A stretch of 41,397 nucleotides of DNA, from positions 1-41,397 of the forward strand of contig CALXJQ010000004.1 of assembly GCA_944388665.1 (NCBI GenBank). The letters are read 5' to 3'. Under the pieces are notes generated by a model, which was not told the DNA's origin, searched no databases, and saw only the letters and a program-made list of their open reading frames with translations. This document shows, one piece after another, positions 1 through 9,825 of the stretch. The position numbers and the translations under genes are program-made. The stretch's first letter is position 1. Each line of letters opens with the position of its first letter. Origin of the DNA: an uncultured Clostridia bacterium (GTDB lineage Bacteria; Bacillota; Clostridia; TANB77; CAG-508).

Positions 1-12
1 CCTCCATATAAA

Positions 13-70
13 AAAATCTAACTATATAAATTCAAAAATTCTCTTTTTTGAATTTCCACAGTTAGATTTT
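13..70. terminator. Long AT-rich hairpin at the window edge
   Basis: Outer arms AAAATCTAACT (13-23) and AGTTAGATTTT (60-70) are perfectly complementary. Inside them AATTCAAAAA (29-38) pairs with TTTTTGAATT (45-54). This is probably the terminator of a gene left of the window. It has few G:C pairs, so the direction cannot be decided. Confidence 0.5.
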
Positions 71-90
71 AACACTCGGACGCCATAGAA

Positions 91-142
91 TAAAATGAAC
101 TTTAAGGAACGTCCCCAAAGTTCACCCTTAAAGTTCATTTTA
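91..142. repeat. 17-bp perfect inverted repeat with GC-richer loop
   Basis: TAAAATGAACTTTAAGG (91-107) is the exact reverse complement of 126-142. The 18-nt loop contains GGAACGTCCCC-like sequence, far richer in G+C than its surroundings. It looks like a small palindromic interspersed repeat rather than a terminator, since no T-run follows either arm. It lies upstream of the recN promoter. Confidence 0.55.
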
Positions 143-149
143 AAATTCA

Positions 150-216
150 AAAAAATGTTCGCAAAAAGTATTGACAATTTTTGAAATTCAAGATACAATA
201 ATGGCGAACATTTTTT
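150..216 (+). promoter_or_regulatory. recN promoter enclosed in an inverted repeat
   Basis: TTGACA (171-176) and TACAAT (194-199) are spaced by 17 bp, a near-consensus sigma-A promoter. It is flanked by a perfect 13-bp inverted repeat: AAAAAATGTTCGC (150-162) and GCGAACATTTTTT (204-216). The left arm lies upstream of -35, so it acts as DNA rather than in the RNA. This suggests an operator pair or a looped repressor site. The ribosome binding site AAGGAGG follows at 232-238. Confidence 0.7.
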
Positions 217-242
217 CATGAATAAAAATTAAGGAGGTTACT

Positions 243-1874
243 ATGATATCAGCTTTACACATAAAAAATATTGGAATAATAGAAGATATAAATATTGAAT
301 TTAATCAAGGGTTAAATGTGCTAACAGGTGAAACTGGCGCAGGAAAAACATTGATAATAGATTCATTGCAGATAATATCTGGAGGTAGATTTTCTAAGGA
401 TATGATAAGAAAAGGCGAAGATAATTCATTTGTGGAAATTTGCATGTATGAACCTGAAAGTGAAGATGCTGTTGATGGAAATATTATTGTCTCTCGAGAG
501 ATAAATTCAAATGGAAGGAATATGTGTAAAATAAATGGCAGAATGGTGACTGTGAATGAGCTAAAGAAGTTTATGAGCAAATATATTGAAATACATGGTC
601 AAAATGATAATCAAAATTTGTTAGATGAAAAGTTACATCTAAATTATTTGGATGGATTTATAGGAAATAAATTTGAAAATAAAAAAGTCGACTATGAAAA
701 ATTATATGAAGAATATTGTAAAATTAAGCAAGAGTTGAAGAATAATTATGGTGATGAAAAGGAAAGGCAAAGAAAATTAGATTTGCTTAAATATCAGCTA
801 AATGAGATAGAACAAGCTAATTTAAGAGAAAATGAGGAAGAAGAGCTTGCAGAAAAAAGCAAAATTATGCAAAATTCAGAGAAGATAGCTGTAAATTTAA
901 GGGAAGCAGACCAAGCAATTTCAGAAGGTGCAATTGATAGCATTAGTACAGCAATACGTGCTTTAGAAAAAATTGAAGATATTGATAAAAAGTACGAAGC
1001 TGTGTGCAGTAATTTAAAAAGTATGTACTATGAGCTACAAGAGCTTGCAAGAGATGTTAATTCTTATACAGAAGACGTGTATTTTAATGAAGAAGAAAGG
1101 AATAATGTTGAAGAAAGGTTGGACTTGATATATTCATTAAAAAGAAAATATGGAAATAGTGTTAAAGAAATTTTAGAATATCAGGATAAAGTAAGAGTAG
1201 AAATAGAACATATAGAAAATTTGGAAAGCTATAATAATACTTTAAGGAAAAAGCAAAAAGATGTTGAAGAAAAAATGAAAATTCTAACAGTAGAGATTCA
1301 TAGCATAAGGCAAAAAGCAGCTCAGGAGCTAAGTAATAAGATAAATGTTGAACTTGAAGACTTAGAAATGAAGAATGCAAAAATAAATATTAAAGTAACT
1401 TATTTGGAAAATGAATATTTAAAAACAGGAAAAGACTTAGTTAAGTTTTATATAACTACAAATAAAGGTGAAGATGAAAAAGAGTTATCAAAAATAGCTT
1501 CAGGTGGTGAAATGTCAAGAACAATGCTTGCAATAAAGAAAGTACTAGCTGATAGTGACCAAATGCCAATTCTAGTATTTGATGAAATTGATACAGGAAT
1601 AAGCGGAAAAGCGGCTAATTCTGTAGCTAATAAATTAAGCAAAATTTCTAAAAAACATCAAGTTATGTGCATTTCACATTTACCAAATATTGCAGCAATG
1701 GCAGACTACAATTATTTTATAAGCAAAGATGTAAACAATGAAAGAACCAAAACAAAAATAAAACTTTTGCAAGAAAATGAAGTTATTGAAGAAATTGCAA
1801 GAATTTCTTCAGGCGACATTAATGAAGTTAGCCTAAAATATGCAAATGAGCTAAGAAATAAAAAAGCTTCCTAA
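243..1874 (+). CDS. recN: DNA repair ATPase RecN
   Basis: RecN is an SMC-like ATPase that gathers DNA ends during double-strand-break repair. The 543-aa product has Walker A GETGAGKT at residues 29-36. A long coiled-coil middle (about 150-350) is rich in Glu and Lys. The ABC signature ASGGEMSR is at 419-426 and Walker B ILVFDEID at 443-450. Length and order match the family (about 550 aa). The ATG at 243 follows AAGGAGG by four bases and a strong promoter. In many Firmicutes recN follows argR; the gene to the left is outside the window. It appears to be a single-gene transcript. Confidence 0.96.
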   Translation: MISALHIKNIGIIEDINIEFNQGLNVLTGETGAGKTLIIDSLQIISGGRFSKDMIRKGEDNSFVEICMYEPESEDAVDGNIIVSREINSNGRNMCKINGRMVTVNELKKFMSKYIEIHGQNDNQNLLDEKLHLNYLDGFIGNKFENKKVDYEKLYEEYCKIKQELKNNYGDEKERQRKLDLLKYQLNEIEQANLRENEEEELAEKSKIMQNSEKIAVNLREADQAISEGAIDSISTAIRALEKIEDIDKKYEAVCSNLKSMYYELQELARDVNSYTEDVYFNEEERNNVEERLDLIYSLKRKYGNSVKEILEYQDKVRVEIEHIENLESYNNTLRKKQKDVEEKMKILTVEIHSIRQKAAQELSNKINVELEDLEMKNAKINIKVTYLENEYLKTGKDLVKFYITTNKGEDEKELSKIASGGEMSRTMLAIKKVLADSDQMPILVFDEIDTGISGKAANSVANKLSKISKKHQVMCISHLPNIAAMADYNYFISKDVNNERTKTKIKLLQENEVIEEIARISSGDINEVSLKYANELRNKKAS

Positions 1875-1902
1875 TTTTAGTTACGACTCACAGCTTTTTT
1901 TA
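1860..1902 (+). terminator. Weak terminator overlapping the recN stop
   Basis: AAAAAAGCT (1860-1868) pairs with AGCTTTTTT (1892-1900), followed by further T. The stem holds only two G:C pairs and the loop is 23 nt, so it may be inefficient. A second hairpin, ACATCATTG / CAGTGATGT (1917-1943) with one G:U pair, lies between it and the eno promoter. Confidence 0.4.
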
Positions 1903-1964
1903 TAAAACTTTGTTTCACATCATTGACACAACAACAGTGATGTCGCAAAAAATTTAAAAAAGTA

Positions 1965-1993
1965 TTGAAATTTCTCGATAATTTATATATAAT
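1965..1993 (+). promoter_or_regulatory. eno promoter
   Basis: TTGAAA (1965-1970), a 17-bp spacer and TATAAT (1988-1993). The sequence just upstream of -35, AAAAAGTAT, is shared with the recN promoter and the promoter at 15.6 kb. Confidence 0.75.
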
Positions 1994-2022
1994 AGGAAAG
2001 TAATGTATATAAGAGGAGGTAA

Positions 2023-3306
<1,284 letters not shown>

Positions 3307-3354
3307 AAGCAAATTTATTTAATGAGTTAGAAAATTTATAAAAGGTTAAAAAAG

Positions 3355-3390
3355 TAGGGCTTTCAAAATAAAAAGAAAGCCCTATTTTTA
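3355..3390 (+). terminator. eno terminator
   Basis: TAGGGCTTTC (3355-3364) and GAAAGCCCTA (3375-3384) form a 10-bp stem with a 10-nt loop, followed by a T-run. This is a canonical intrinsic terminator. Confidence 0.9.
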
Positions 3391-3410
3391 TATAGTATAA
3401 AGACATAATA

Positions 3411-3442
3411 AAAAAGTAGATATTTTATTATATCTACTTTTC
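3411..3442 (-). terminator. Bidirectional terminator for the convergent surface-protein gene
   Basis: AAAAGTAGATAT (3412-3423) and ATATCTACTTTT (3430-3441) pair across a 6-nt loop, with A and T runs on both sides. It sits just beyond the stop of the minus-strand gene and can act in both directions. Confidence 0.8.
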
Positions 3443-3452
3443 TAAATAATTA

Positions 3453-4838
3453 TTATTTTAAAATTTTATTGATTTTTCTATATTTTATTATAGAGAATAC
3501 TAAGAATCCAACAATTACAACTCCTGCTCCAAACATAAACATTGTTCCTGCAAAAGGTAATTCAGCAGGTGGTTCAGTAAGTTTTAGTTTAGGTGTAACA
3601 TCTGTAGTATCAGATTGATCTTGATCATTAGTATCAGTATAAGTAATATCTACTTTTTCGTTTGTATCTAAAATTTTATCAACTATGTTACTATCAAAAT
3701 CTTCTTTCAATTTTAAAGTATATTGAACTGTTGCTGTTTCACCACTTTTTAATTCTGGTATCGTCCATGTAATAGAATTATCAGATTTATCTACTTCTGC
3801 AGAGATATTTCCAATATTAGGTTGTGAAACATAAGCAAAATCAAAGTTATCTATAATTTCTTTTGGAAAATAATCTTTAATAGTTATGTTTTTTAAAGAT
3901 CTACTTACTGGTAATAAAGAATTATAGATATCTGTTGTTATTGTTTCACTTGCATTTTCATCTGTTACATAATAGAATTCTCCAGCAGTAGGATTATCTG
4001 AGCTACCAAATATTTCTGAAATTACATCACCATAAGTTTTGCTTGGGTTTGTTGGTGTTGGCCTATTCTCTAAATCAGAAGAAATTCCTGTTAACATTGT
4101 AATTAATTGAACTCCACTATTTGAAATACTTTGTAATTGAGATTTTGTTGCAGCTATAACTTCATCAGAATAGTAAGAAGGTTGGCCAACTGCAATATTA
4201 GGAACACCATCAGTCAAAACAATCATATATTTATTGTTTGCTGTATCAGTAAATTGTGCATTCGCTGTTTGTAAACCTGCGTCTAGGTCTGTTCTTGGAC
4301 CATTTGCTACAATGCCATCAATTGCAGCATTTAAAACTGAGCTATCATTGCTAAAACCTGAAATTAAGTTTGCATCATCTAAAGAGGCTTCTCGAGAAGT
4401 TGCCCTAGGATTAGCAGCTACTGCGCTTGAAAAGCTAACTATGCCTATTTGCAAATTATCATTATCTTCTAGCAAATTAGATACAAGTGTTTTAGCAGCA
4501 TCAAATATTACCTGTTTTCTTGTTGGTGTAGAACCATCACTTAATTGAATATTCTCATTCATACTGTCTGAGTTATCAAGAACTAGCATTAATTCGCCAG
4601 TTGGCTTGAAGTCTGTTTCCTCATTTGTAACTTGTAGCTGTAAAGTTACTTCTTTGTTATTCAAATCCTTTGAAATTAGTTTCTTTTCAAACTTTGAATG
4701 TTCGCCAATATCTATAGTGGCTACTGGCTCTTCAACAACAGTCATAGTAACTGTGCTATAAGAAGCTAGCGAAACATTCGCCACAAAAATTGACAATAAA
4801 AAAATAATTGCTGTAATTAAATAAATACTTTTTTTCAT
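3453..4838 (-). CDS. Secreted, membrane-anchored von Willebrand factor A protein
   Basis: A 461-aa exported protein. Residues 1-26 form a signal peptide (two Lys, hydrophobic core, Ala-rich end). A vWA domain (about 80-310) carries the MIDAS motif DNSDSM, and VLTDGVPN lies further in. Then comes a beta-rich region of the isopeptide or DUF11 type (about 315-425). The C-terminus is a membrane helix with a basic tail (KYRKINKILK) preceded by LPFAGT. LPFAGT resembles a sortase LPxTG signal with Thr replaced by Ala, so cell-wall anchoring is possible and membrane anchoring is certain by sequence. The probable role is metal-dependent adhesion or pilus-like surface binding. AAAGGAG precedes the ATG. 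The partner is unknown. Confidence 0.85.
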   Translation of the reverse strand: MKKSIYLITAIIFLLSIFVANVSLASYSTVTMTVVEEPVATIDIGEHSKFEKKLISKDLNNKEVTLQLQVTNEETDFKPTGELMLVLDNSDSMNENIQLSDGSTPTRKQVIFDAAKTLVSNLLEDNDNLQIGIVSFSSAVAANPRATSREASLDDANLISGFSNDSSVLNAAIDGIVANGPRTDLDAGLQTANAQFTDTANNKYMIVLTDGVPNIAVGQPSYYSDEVIAATKSQLQSISNSGVQLITMLTGISSDLENRPTPTNPSKTYGDVISEIFGSSDNPTAGEFYYVTDENASETITTDIYNSLLPVSRSLKNITIKDYFPKEIIDNFDFAYVSQPNIGNISAEVDKSDNSITWTIPELKSGETATVQYTLKLKEDFDSNIVDKILDTNEKVDITYTDTNDQDQSDTTDVTPKLKLTEPPAELPFAGTMFMFGAGVVIVGFLVFSIIKYRKINKILK

Positions 4839-4910
4839 ATATTACTCGCTCCTTTGTAAAAATATATCATATATATTTTAACACAAATAATAAAATATAC
4901 AACAATTTTA

Positions 4911-4939
4911 TTGAAAAAAAATGAAAAAAGTAGTACAAT
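4911..4939 (+). promoter_or_regulatory. Promoter for the Lys-rich protein and probably pheST
   Basis: TTGAAA (4911-4916) and TACAAT (4934-4939) with a 17-bp spacer, 29 bp before the ATG at 4969. No other convincing promoter was seen directly before pheS. Confidence 0.7.
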
Positions 4940-4968
4940 ATTGTGGTAGTAAAAAGGATGTGTGAAAT

Positions 4969-5490
4969 ATGGATACAAATAAACATTTAATATATTATTT
5001 GGATTCTAAAAATTATAGTGAAAATGAAGTGATAAAAAGTATAAATGAAACCAAAAAAGAATTTCCAAATAGAAAAATTTCAGTGAATGTACATTTAAAT
5101 GAATTTGGAGTTTATGTCATAACATTTGAATTTACAAAAAAGAGAATATTATTTATTCAAAAGCTAAAAAAGCCGGAAAAGCAGGCTGCACAAAGAAAAA
5201 AACAAATCAAAGAAAGAACTTTGGAAAAAGCGAAAAAATTAGAAAAAAAGTCAGCACAAAGAATAAATAAAATAGAAGAAAAATCTGTGCCAAAAGTAAA
5301 AAAATTAGAAATAAAATCTATACAAGAAGTAATAGCGCCACCTGTTAAAACATCTATAAATAAAGTAAATAAAATAAAAAAGACGAAAGAAGAAAAACAA
5401 AAGGAAAAAATCCAGGCACGATTCAATAAATATTCAGGCAATAGAATTTATGGTCAATATAAAAGTGCAGGGGTATTTTATCCATATTAA
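4969..5490 (+). CDS. Lys-rich protein of unknown function
   Basis: I do not recognise this 173-aa protein. Residues 1-55 look like a small folded unit with the NVHLNEFGVYVITFEF beta segment. Residues 55-150 are extremely Lys/Glu-rich with repeated LEKK/KKLE patterns and could form a basic coiled coil or bind nucleic acid. The end is aromatic (GQYKSAGVFYPY). AAGGATG precedes the ATG. It lies 26 bp upstream of pheS and probably shares its transcript, but nothing links it functionally to aminoacylation. Its low complexity makes any homology search unreliable. Confidence 0.7.
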   Translation: MDTNKHLIYYLDSKNYSENEVIKSINETKKEFPNRKISVNVHLNEFGVYVITFEFTKKRILFIQKLKKPEKQAAQRKKQIKERTLEKAKKLEKKSAQRINKIEEKSVPKVKKLEIKSIQEVIAPPVKTSINKVNKIKKTKEEKQKEKIQARFNKYSGNRIYGQYKSAGVFYPY

Positions 5491-5516
5491 AATAAATTAA
5501 GAAAGGAAACTGGAAA

Positions 5517-6536
5517 ATGGAAGAACAAATAAAAAACATACAAACGGAATCAATATCAAAAATTTCACAATGTAAAGATGAAAAAGAGCTAAATGACTTA
5601 AAAGTTAAATATTTAGGAAAAAAAGGAGAACTAACTTCAGTATTAAGAGGAATGGGAAAACTTTCTCCAGAAGAAAGACCTCATATCGGAAGCTTAGTAA
5701 ATCAAGTAAGAGATGAGCTAGAAAATTTAATCTCAGAAAAAGAGAAAGAATTTACTAGAAAAGAATTAGAAGAAAAACTAAAGAAAGAAAATATAGATGT
5801 TACTGAACCAAGTAAAAAAACAAGTTTGGGTTCTTTACACCCAATTACTCAAATAATAAATGAAGTAGAGGACATATTTTTAGGTATGGGATATAAAATT
5901 GCAGATGGCCCAGAGGTAGAAAAGGCAATATACAATTTTGACAAGCTAAATACGCCACCAGATCACCCTGCAAGGGATTTACAAGATACTTTTTATGTTA
6001 CAGATGACATAGTACTTAGGAGTCAAACATCACCTGTACAAGCTAGGGTTATGGAAGAGCAGAAACCACCAATAAAAATAATTTGTCCAGGTGCAGTATA
6101 TCGTTCAGATAGTATAGATGCTACACATTCTCCAGTATTCCATCAAGTGGAAGGACTTGTAGTAGATAAAAACATTGCAATGTCAGACCTTAAAGGTACG
6201 CTAGAAATGTTTGCAAAAAAATGCTTGGGCGAAAATACAAAAATTAGATTTAGACCACATCATTTCCCATTTACAGAGCCAAGTGCCGAGGCCGATGTTT
6301 CATGCTTTGTTTGCGGTGGAAAAGGTTGCAAAGTCTGCAAGGGAGAAGGTTGGATAGAGCTTTTAGGCTGCGGAATGGTTCATCCAAAGGTCTTACAAAA
6401 TTGTGGAATTGATCCAGAAATTTATTCTGGCTTTGCATTTGGATTTGGAGTTGAAAGAATTGCAATGGCAAAATTTGGAATAGATGATATGAGATTATTG
6501 TTTGAAAATGATGTTAGATTTTTAAAACAATTTTAA
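5517..6536 (+). CDS. pheS: Phenylalanyl-tRNA synthetase alpha subunit
   Basis: This is the catalytic subunit of the alpha2-beta2 enzyme that charges tRNA-Phe. The 339-aa protein has an N-terminal coiled coil (about 1-90) that binds tRNA. The class II catalytic core follows, with motif 2 around [10 protein letters not shown] and motif 3 [11 protein letters not shown] Cys-rich insertion, [17 protein letters not shown], is a known feature of bacterial PheS. Length is typical. The ribosome binding site is AAAGGAAA. pheT follows 39 bp later. No T-box leader is visible in the 26-bp gap upstream. Confidence 0.97.
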   Translation: MEEQIKNIQTESISKISQCKDEKELNDLKVKYLGKKGELTSVLRGMGKLSPEERPHIGSLVNQVRDELENLISEKEKEFTRKELEEKLKKENIDVTEPSKKTSLGSLHPITQIINEVEDIFLGMGYKIADGPEVEKAIYNFDKLNTPPDHPARDLQDTFYVTDDIVLRSQTSPVQARVMEEQKPPIKIICPGAVYRSDSIDATHSPVFHQVEGLVVDKNIAMSDLKGTLEMFAKKCLGENTKIRFRPHHFPFTEPSAEADVSCFVCGGKGCKVCKGEGWIELLGCGMVHPKVLQNCGIDPEIYSGFAFGFGVERIAMAKFGIDDMRLLFENDVRFLKQF

Positions 6537-6575
6537 AGTTTTTAACTAATAGTGAGATAGAGAGGAGTATATATA

Positions 6576-8987
6576 ATGAAAGCAAGTGTTGAGTGGCTAA
6601 GTGAATATAGTGATATAAATGTAGACACACAAGAATTAGGCGATATTTTAACAATGACTGGTTCAAAAGTAGAAACAATTGAACAAAGAGGAAAAGATAT
6701 AAAAAATGTAGTAGTAGGTAAAATAGTAGAAGTTACTAAACATCCAGATGCTGAAAAGCTAGTAATTACAAAAGTTGATGTAGGCAATAAAATACTTCAA
6801 ATTGTTACGGCAGCACCAAATATAAAAATTGGTATGAAAGATATTATAGTTCCTGTTGCATTAGATGGCTCTGAGCTACCAGGTGGTAAAAAAATAAATA
6901 CAAGTAAACTTCGTGGGGTTGAGTCACAGGGCATGATGTGCGGAATGGAAGAACTAGACATAGACCCAGCAGAATACCCTGACAAAGAAGTTAACGGAAT
7001 ATTTATTTTAGATGATAAGTATGCTAAAAACATTGGCGAAAATATAGTAGATGTATTAAATTTAAGAGAAGATATTATAGATTTTGAAATTACGCCAAAC
7101 AGGCCTGATTGCTTATCAATTGAAGGATTGGGAAGAGAAACAGCAGTGTCTTTAAATAAACCTTTTAAAAATCCAAGAGGAAATTTGGATAAACTAAATG
7201 TGCCAGATAAATCTGAAATAGAAGGTCTAAAAGTAGATATAGAAGCTCCGGATTTATGCCATAGGTATGTAGCTAGAGTCCTAAAAGATGTAAAAATAGG
7301 GCCATCACCAGAGTGGATGGTAAGAAGGTTAAAGGCTTGTGGAGTAAGAAGCATAAACAACATAGTAGATATAACAAACTATGTAATGCTAGAACTTGGA
7401 GAGCCATTACATGCTTTTGATATAAATTCAATAGAAGGAAAACATATAACAGTTAGAAGAGCTAAAAATGGTGAAGAAATAACAACATTGGATGAACAGA
7501 AAAGAGTATTGAATGAAAATAACTTAGTTATAGCTGACAGTAAAAAGCCTGTGGCAATTGCTGGAGTAATGGGTGGATTGAATTCAGAAATAGAAGATAA
7601 TACAAAAACAGTTGTATTTGAAGCTGCTAATTTTTATGGTGGAAGTATAAGAAAAACTTCAAAACAATTGGGATTAAGAACAGAGAGCTCTGCAAGGTTT
7701 GAAAAAGGTTTGTCACCTGAAAATGCATTGAGGGCCGCTAATAGAGCTGTGGAATTGGCTGAGCAAATAGGAGCAGGCAAGGCCGTAGAAGGTAAAATTG
7801 ATGTATACCCTACTAAGCAAAAAATCAACAAAATAAAACTAGATGTAGATAGAATAAATAGACTATTAGGAACTAATATTTCTAAACAAGAAATGATAGA
7901 CATTTTAGAAAAATTAGAAATAAAAGTGGAAAATGATGTTGCAATTGCACCATATTTTAGAATGGATTTGGAATTTGTAGCAGACTTAGCAGAGGAAGTT
8001 GGAAGATTCTATGGCTACGACAAATTAGCAACAACTTTAGTAAATGCAGAGACAACTATAGGACTTAGAAATAAAGAACAAAATATACAAAAAAGAATGC
8101 AAGAAATTTTAGTAGATAGTGGATTCTCAGAAATTTATACTTATGGATTTGTAAGTGAAAAAGATCTTGAAAAATCAAAGATAGACAAAAAAATTGTAGA
8201 TACAGCCATAGAAATAAAAAATCCTTTAAGTGATGAATATAAATTAATGAGACCATCAACAATTCCTAGTATGCTACAAACTTTAGCATTAAATAATAAT
8301 AGAAAGAACGATTCAGCGAAATTATTTGACTTATCAAAAAATTATCAAAATAATAATGGTCAAATAGAACAAGGAGAAGTGCCATTACAAGAAGAAATTT
8401 TAACTTTAGGAGCTTATTGCGAAGGTATGGATTTCTACGTTTTAAAGGGTATCATCGAAAACATATTGGAAGCTATACATATTAATCATTATGACATAGA
8501 AAAAGAGGAGGAAAATGGTTCTTATCACCCAGGAAGATGTGCAAATTTAAAGATAGGAAAAGACATAATAACAACATTTGGAGAAGTTCATCCAGAGGTT
8601 TTATTGAACTATGATATAAATAAAAGAGTTTATTTGGCAGAATTAAATATAACTAAGTTAGCAAAATATTCAAGAGTAAGCAAAAAATATGTTGAAGTAC
8701 CAAAATTCCCAGCTGTAGAAAGAGATATAGCAATAATAGTTGATGAATCAACAGAAGTAGGAAAGATTGAAAAGATAATCACCAAAAATTCTAAAAAATG
8801 GCTAGAAAAACTTACATTATTTGATATATATAGAAATGAAAAATTGGGTGAAAATAAAAAGAGTGTAGCATATTCAATGGTATTTAGAGACAAGAACAAA
8901 ACATTAAGTGACGAAGAAATAAACGCGATTATGGAAAAAATTATAACTAACTTGCAGAAAGAATTAGGGGCAGAACTTAGAAAATAA
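6576..8987 (+). CDS. pheT: Phenylalanyl-tRNA synthetase beta subunit
   Basis: The beta subunit (803 aa) carries the editing site and tRNA contacts. In order it shows an EMAP-type tRNA-binding domain (about 40-150, VVVGKIVEVTKHPDAEKL), the B3/B4 editing domain (about 210-380) and B5 (about 400-475). The inactive catalytic-like fold and a C-terminal anticodon-binding FDX-ACB domain (about 705-800, FPAVERDIAIIVDE) follow. Length is normal. GAGAGGAG lies upstream of the ATG. It is the last gene of the pheS-pheT pair; the spacer after it holds a new promoter. Confidence 0.97.
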   Translation: MKASVEWLSEYSDINVDTQELGDILTMTGSKVETIEQRGKDIKNVVVGKIVEVTKHPDAEKLVITKVDVGNKILQIVTAAPNIKIGMKDIIVPVALDGSELPGGKKINTSKLRGVESQGMMCGMEELDIDPAEYPDKEVNGIFILDDKYAKNIGENIVDVLNLREDIIDFEITPNRPDCLSIEGLGRETAVSLNKPFKNPRGNLDKLNVPDKSEIEGLKVDIEAPDLCHRYVARVLKDVKIGPSPEWMVRRLKACGVRSINNIVDITNYVMLELGEPLHAFDINSIEGKHITVRRAKNGEEITTLDEQKRVLNENNLVIADSKKPVAIAGVMGGLNSEIEDNTKTVVFEAANFYGGSIRKTSKQLGLRTESSARFEKGLSPENALRAANRAVELAEQIGAGKAVEGKIDVYPTKQKINKIKLDVDRINRLLGTNISKQEMIDILEKLEIKVENDVAIAPYFRMDLEFVADLAEEVGRFYGYDKLATTLVNAETTIGLRNKEQNIQKRMQEILVDSGFSEIYTYGFVSEKDLEKSKIDKKIVDTAIEIKNPLSDEYKLMRPSTIPSMLQTLALNNNRKNDSAKLFDLSKNYQNNNGQIEQGEVPLQEEILTLGAYCEGMDFYVLKGIIENILEAIHINHYDIEKEEENGSYHPGRCANLKIGKDIITTFGEVHPEVLLNYDINKRVYLAELNITKLAKYSRVSKKYVEVPKFPAVERDIAIIVDESTEVGKIEKIITKNSKKWLEKLTLFDIYRNEKLGENKKSVAYSMVFRDKNKTLSDEEINAIMEKIITNLQKELGAELRK

Positions 8988-9063
8988 ATAAATCAAAAAT
9001 TATGCTATATGTACAACTATAAAAAATTAACGATAGAAAATTTTTAAAAATTCAAAAAAAGTA

Positions 9064-9092
9064 TAGACAAACCAAAGAAAATATAATAAAAT
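9064..9092 (+). promoter_or_regulatory. Promoter of the 57-aa membrane protein
   Basis: TAGACA (9064-9069) and TAAAAT (9087-9092) with a 17-bp spacer. GCGAACA follows -10 (9097-9103), as it does after the recN and 15.6-kb promoters. AGGAGG then leads into the ATG at 9119. Confidence 0.65.
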
Positions 9093-9118
9093 AAAAGCGA
9101 ACAAAGGAGGAGATAACT

Positions 9119-9292
9119 ATGGAAGAAAATAATGAAGTAAATAATACAGTAAATCAAGCAGAAGAAGTAAAAACTGAAATAAGAGCAAAAAGAAGATTAA
9201 CACCAGAATCAACAGTGCTTTTAACAATTGGTGCGCTTGCAGCAATTACAGTTGCTGTTGGAATCGTATATTTTTTGGCAACTACATTATAA
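9119..9292 (+). CDS. 57-aa single-pass membrane protein
   Basis: A short gene with its own promoter, an AAAGGAGGAG ribosome binding site and a long terminator, so I regard it as real. The protein has an acidic/Asn-rich start (about 1-21), a basic patch RAKRRL (22-27) and one hydrophobic helix (about 33-54) ending TTL. The basic patch before the helix suggests an N-in orientation. I know of no family; it resembles a small tail-anchored or stress-type peptide only in layout. It is flanked by pheT and ylxM and co-transcribed with neither. Confidence 0.7.
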   Translation: MEENNEVNNTVNQAEEVKTEIRAKRRLTPESTVLLTIGALAAITVAVGIVYFLATTL

Positions 9293-9319
9293 TAATATAG
9301 TATGATTATGATAAAACTA

Positions 9320-9378
9320 AAAAAGGACATAACTAATTATAATCTAGTAATATAATTAGCAGTATGTCCTTTTTGCTT
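9320..9378 (+). terminator. Long terminator after the 57-aa gene
   Basis: AAAAAGGACATA (9320-9331) pairs with TATGTCCTTTTT (9363-9374). Inside it CTAATTAT (9333-9340) pairs with ATAATTAG (9352-9359). The result is a stem of about 20 bp ending in T's. Confidence 0.9.
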
Positions 9379-9412
9379 TCTGTTAAAATATGCAAAAAAT
9401 AGTTAAAAACTC

Positions 9413-9441
9413 TTGACAAATGAACAAAAATGGTGTAAAGT
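9413..9441 (+). promoter_or_regulatory. Promoter of the ylxM-ffh operon
   Basis: Consensus TTGACA (9413-9418), a 17-bp spacer and TAAAGT (9436-9441). Confidence 0.65.
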
Positions 9442-9474
9442 AGAATAGCATTACAGAGAAAAGAGGTAGTGATT

Positions 9475-9822
9475 GTGGAGAAGAATGTTAAAATAAGCAT
9501 GTTAAATCAAATTTATGGTAAACTTTTAACACAAAAACAATCTGAATTTATCAATGACTACTATAATAATGACTTGTCATTATCAGAAATAGCTGAAAAC
9601 AATCACATTACAAGACAAGCCGTTAGAGACAATATCAAGAAAGGGGAAAAAAAGCTTTTCGAATATGAAGAAAAGCTTGGTTCAATGAAAAGGACGTTAA
9701 ATCAAGAAAAGAAAATTCAAAAAGTTCTATCAGAGCTAGCTAAGATACAAGAAGATGCAACTGATGAACAGGTTGCTGATGTCTTAGAAAGCATAAAAAA
9801 AGAACTTAATTGTTTGATATAG
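9475..9822 (+). CDS. ylxM: YlxM-family helix-turn-helix protein
   Basis: YlxM (p13) is a small HTH protein encoded next to ffh in Firmicutes and thought to act on the signal recognition particle. The 115-aa protein has a sigma-70 region-4-like HTH (about 15-65, SLSEIAENNHITRQAVRDNI) and a charged helical C-terminus. I place the start at the GTG at 9475, about nine bases after AGAGG. A GTG at 9469 would add two residues but lies too close to that site. ffh begins 126 bp downstream after a spacer with alternating complementary boxes. Confidence 0.88.
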   Translation: MEKNVKISMLNQIYGKLLTQKQSEFINDYYNNDLSLSEIAENNHITRQAVRDNIKKGEKKLFEYEEKLGSMKRTLNQEKKIQKVLSELAKIQEDATDEQVADVLESIKKELNCLI

Positions 9823-9825
9823 AAA

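Noticed and set aside
150-216. Canonical LexA box
   Set aside because: Half-sites are in reversed order and 41 bp apart instead of 4 bp.
305-580. Long antisense open frames opposite recN, pheT, dapA, recombinase and others
   Set aside because: They lack ribosome binding sites and show the low-complexity composition expected of shadows of A-rich coding strands.
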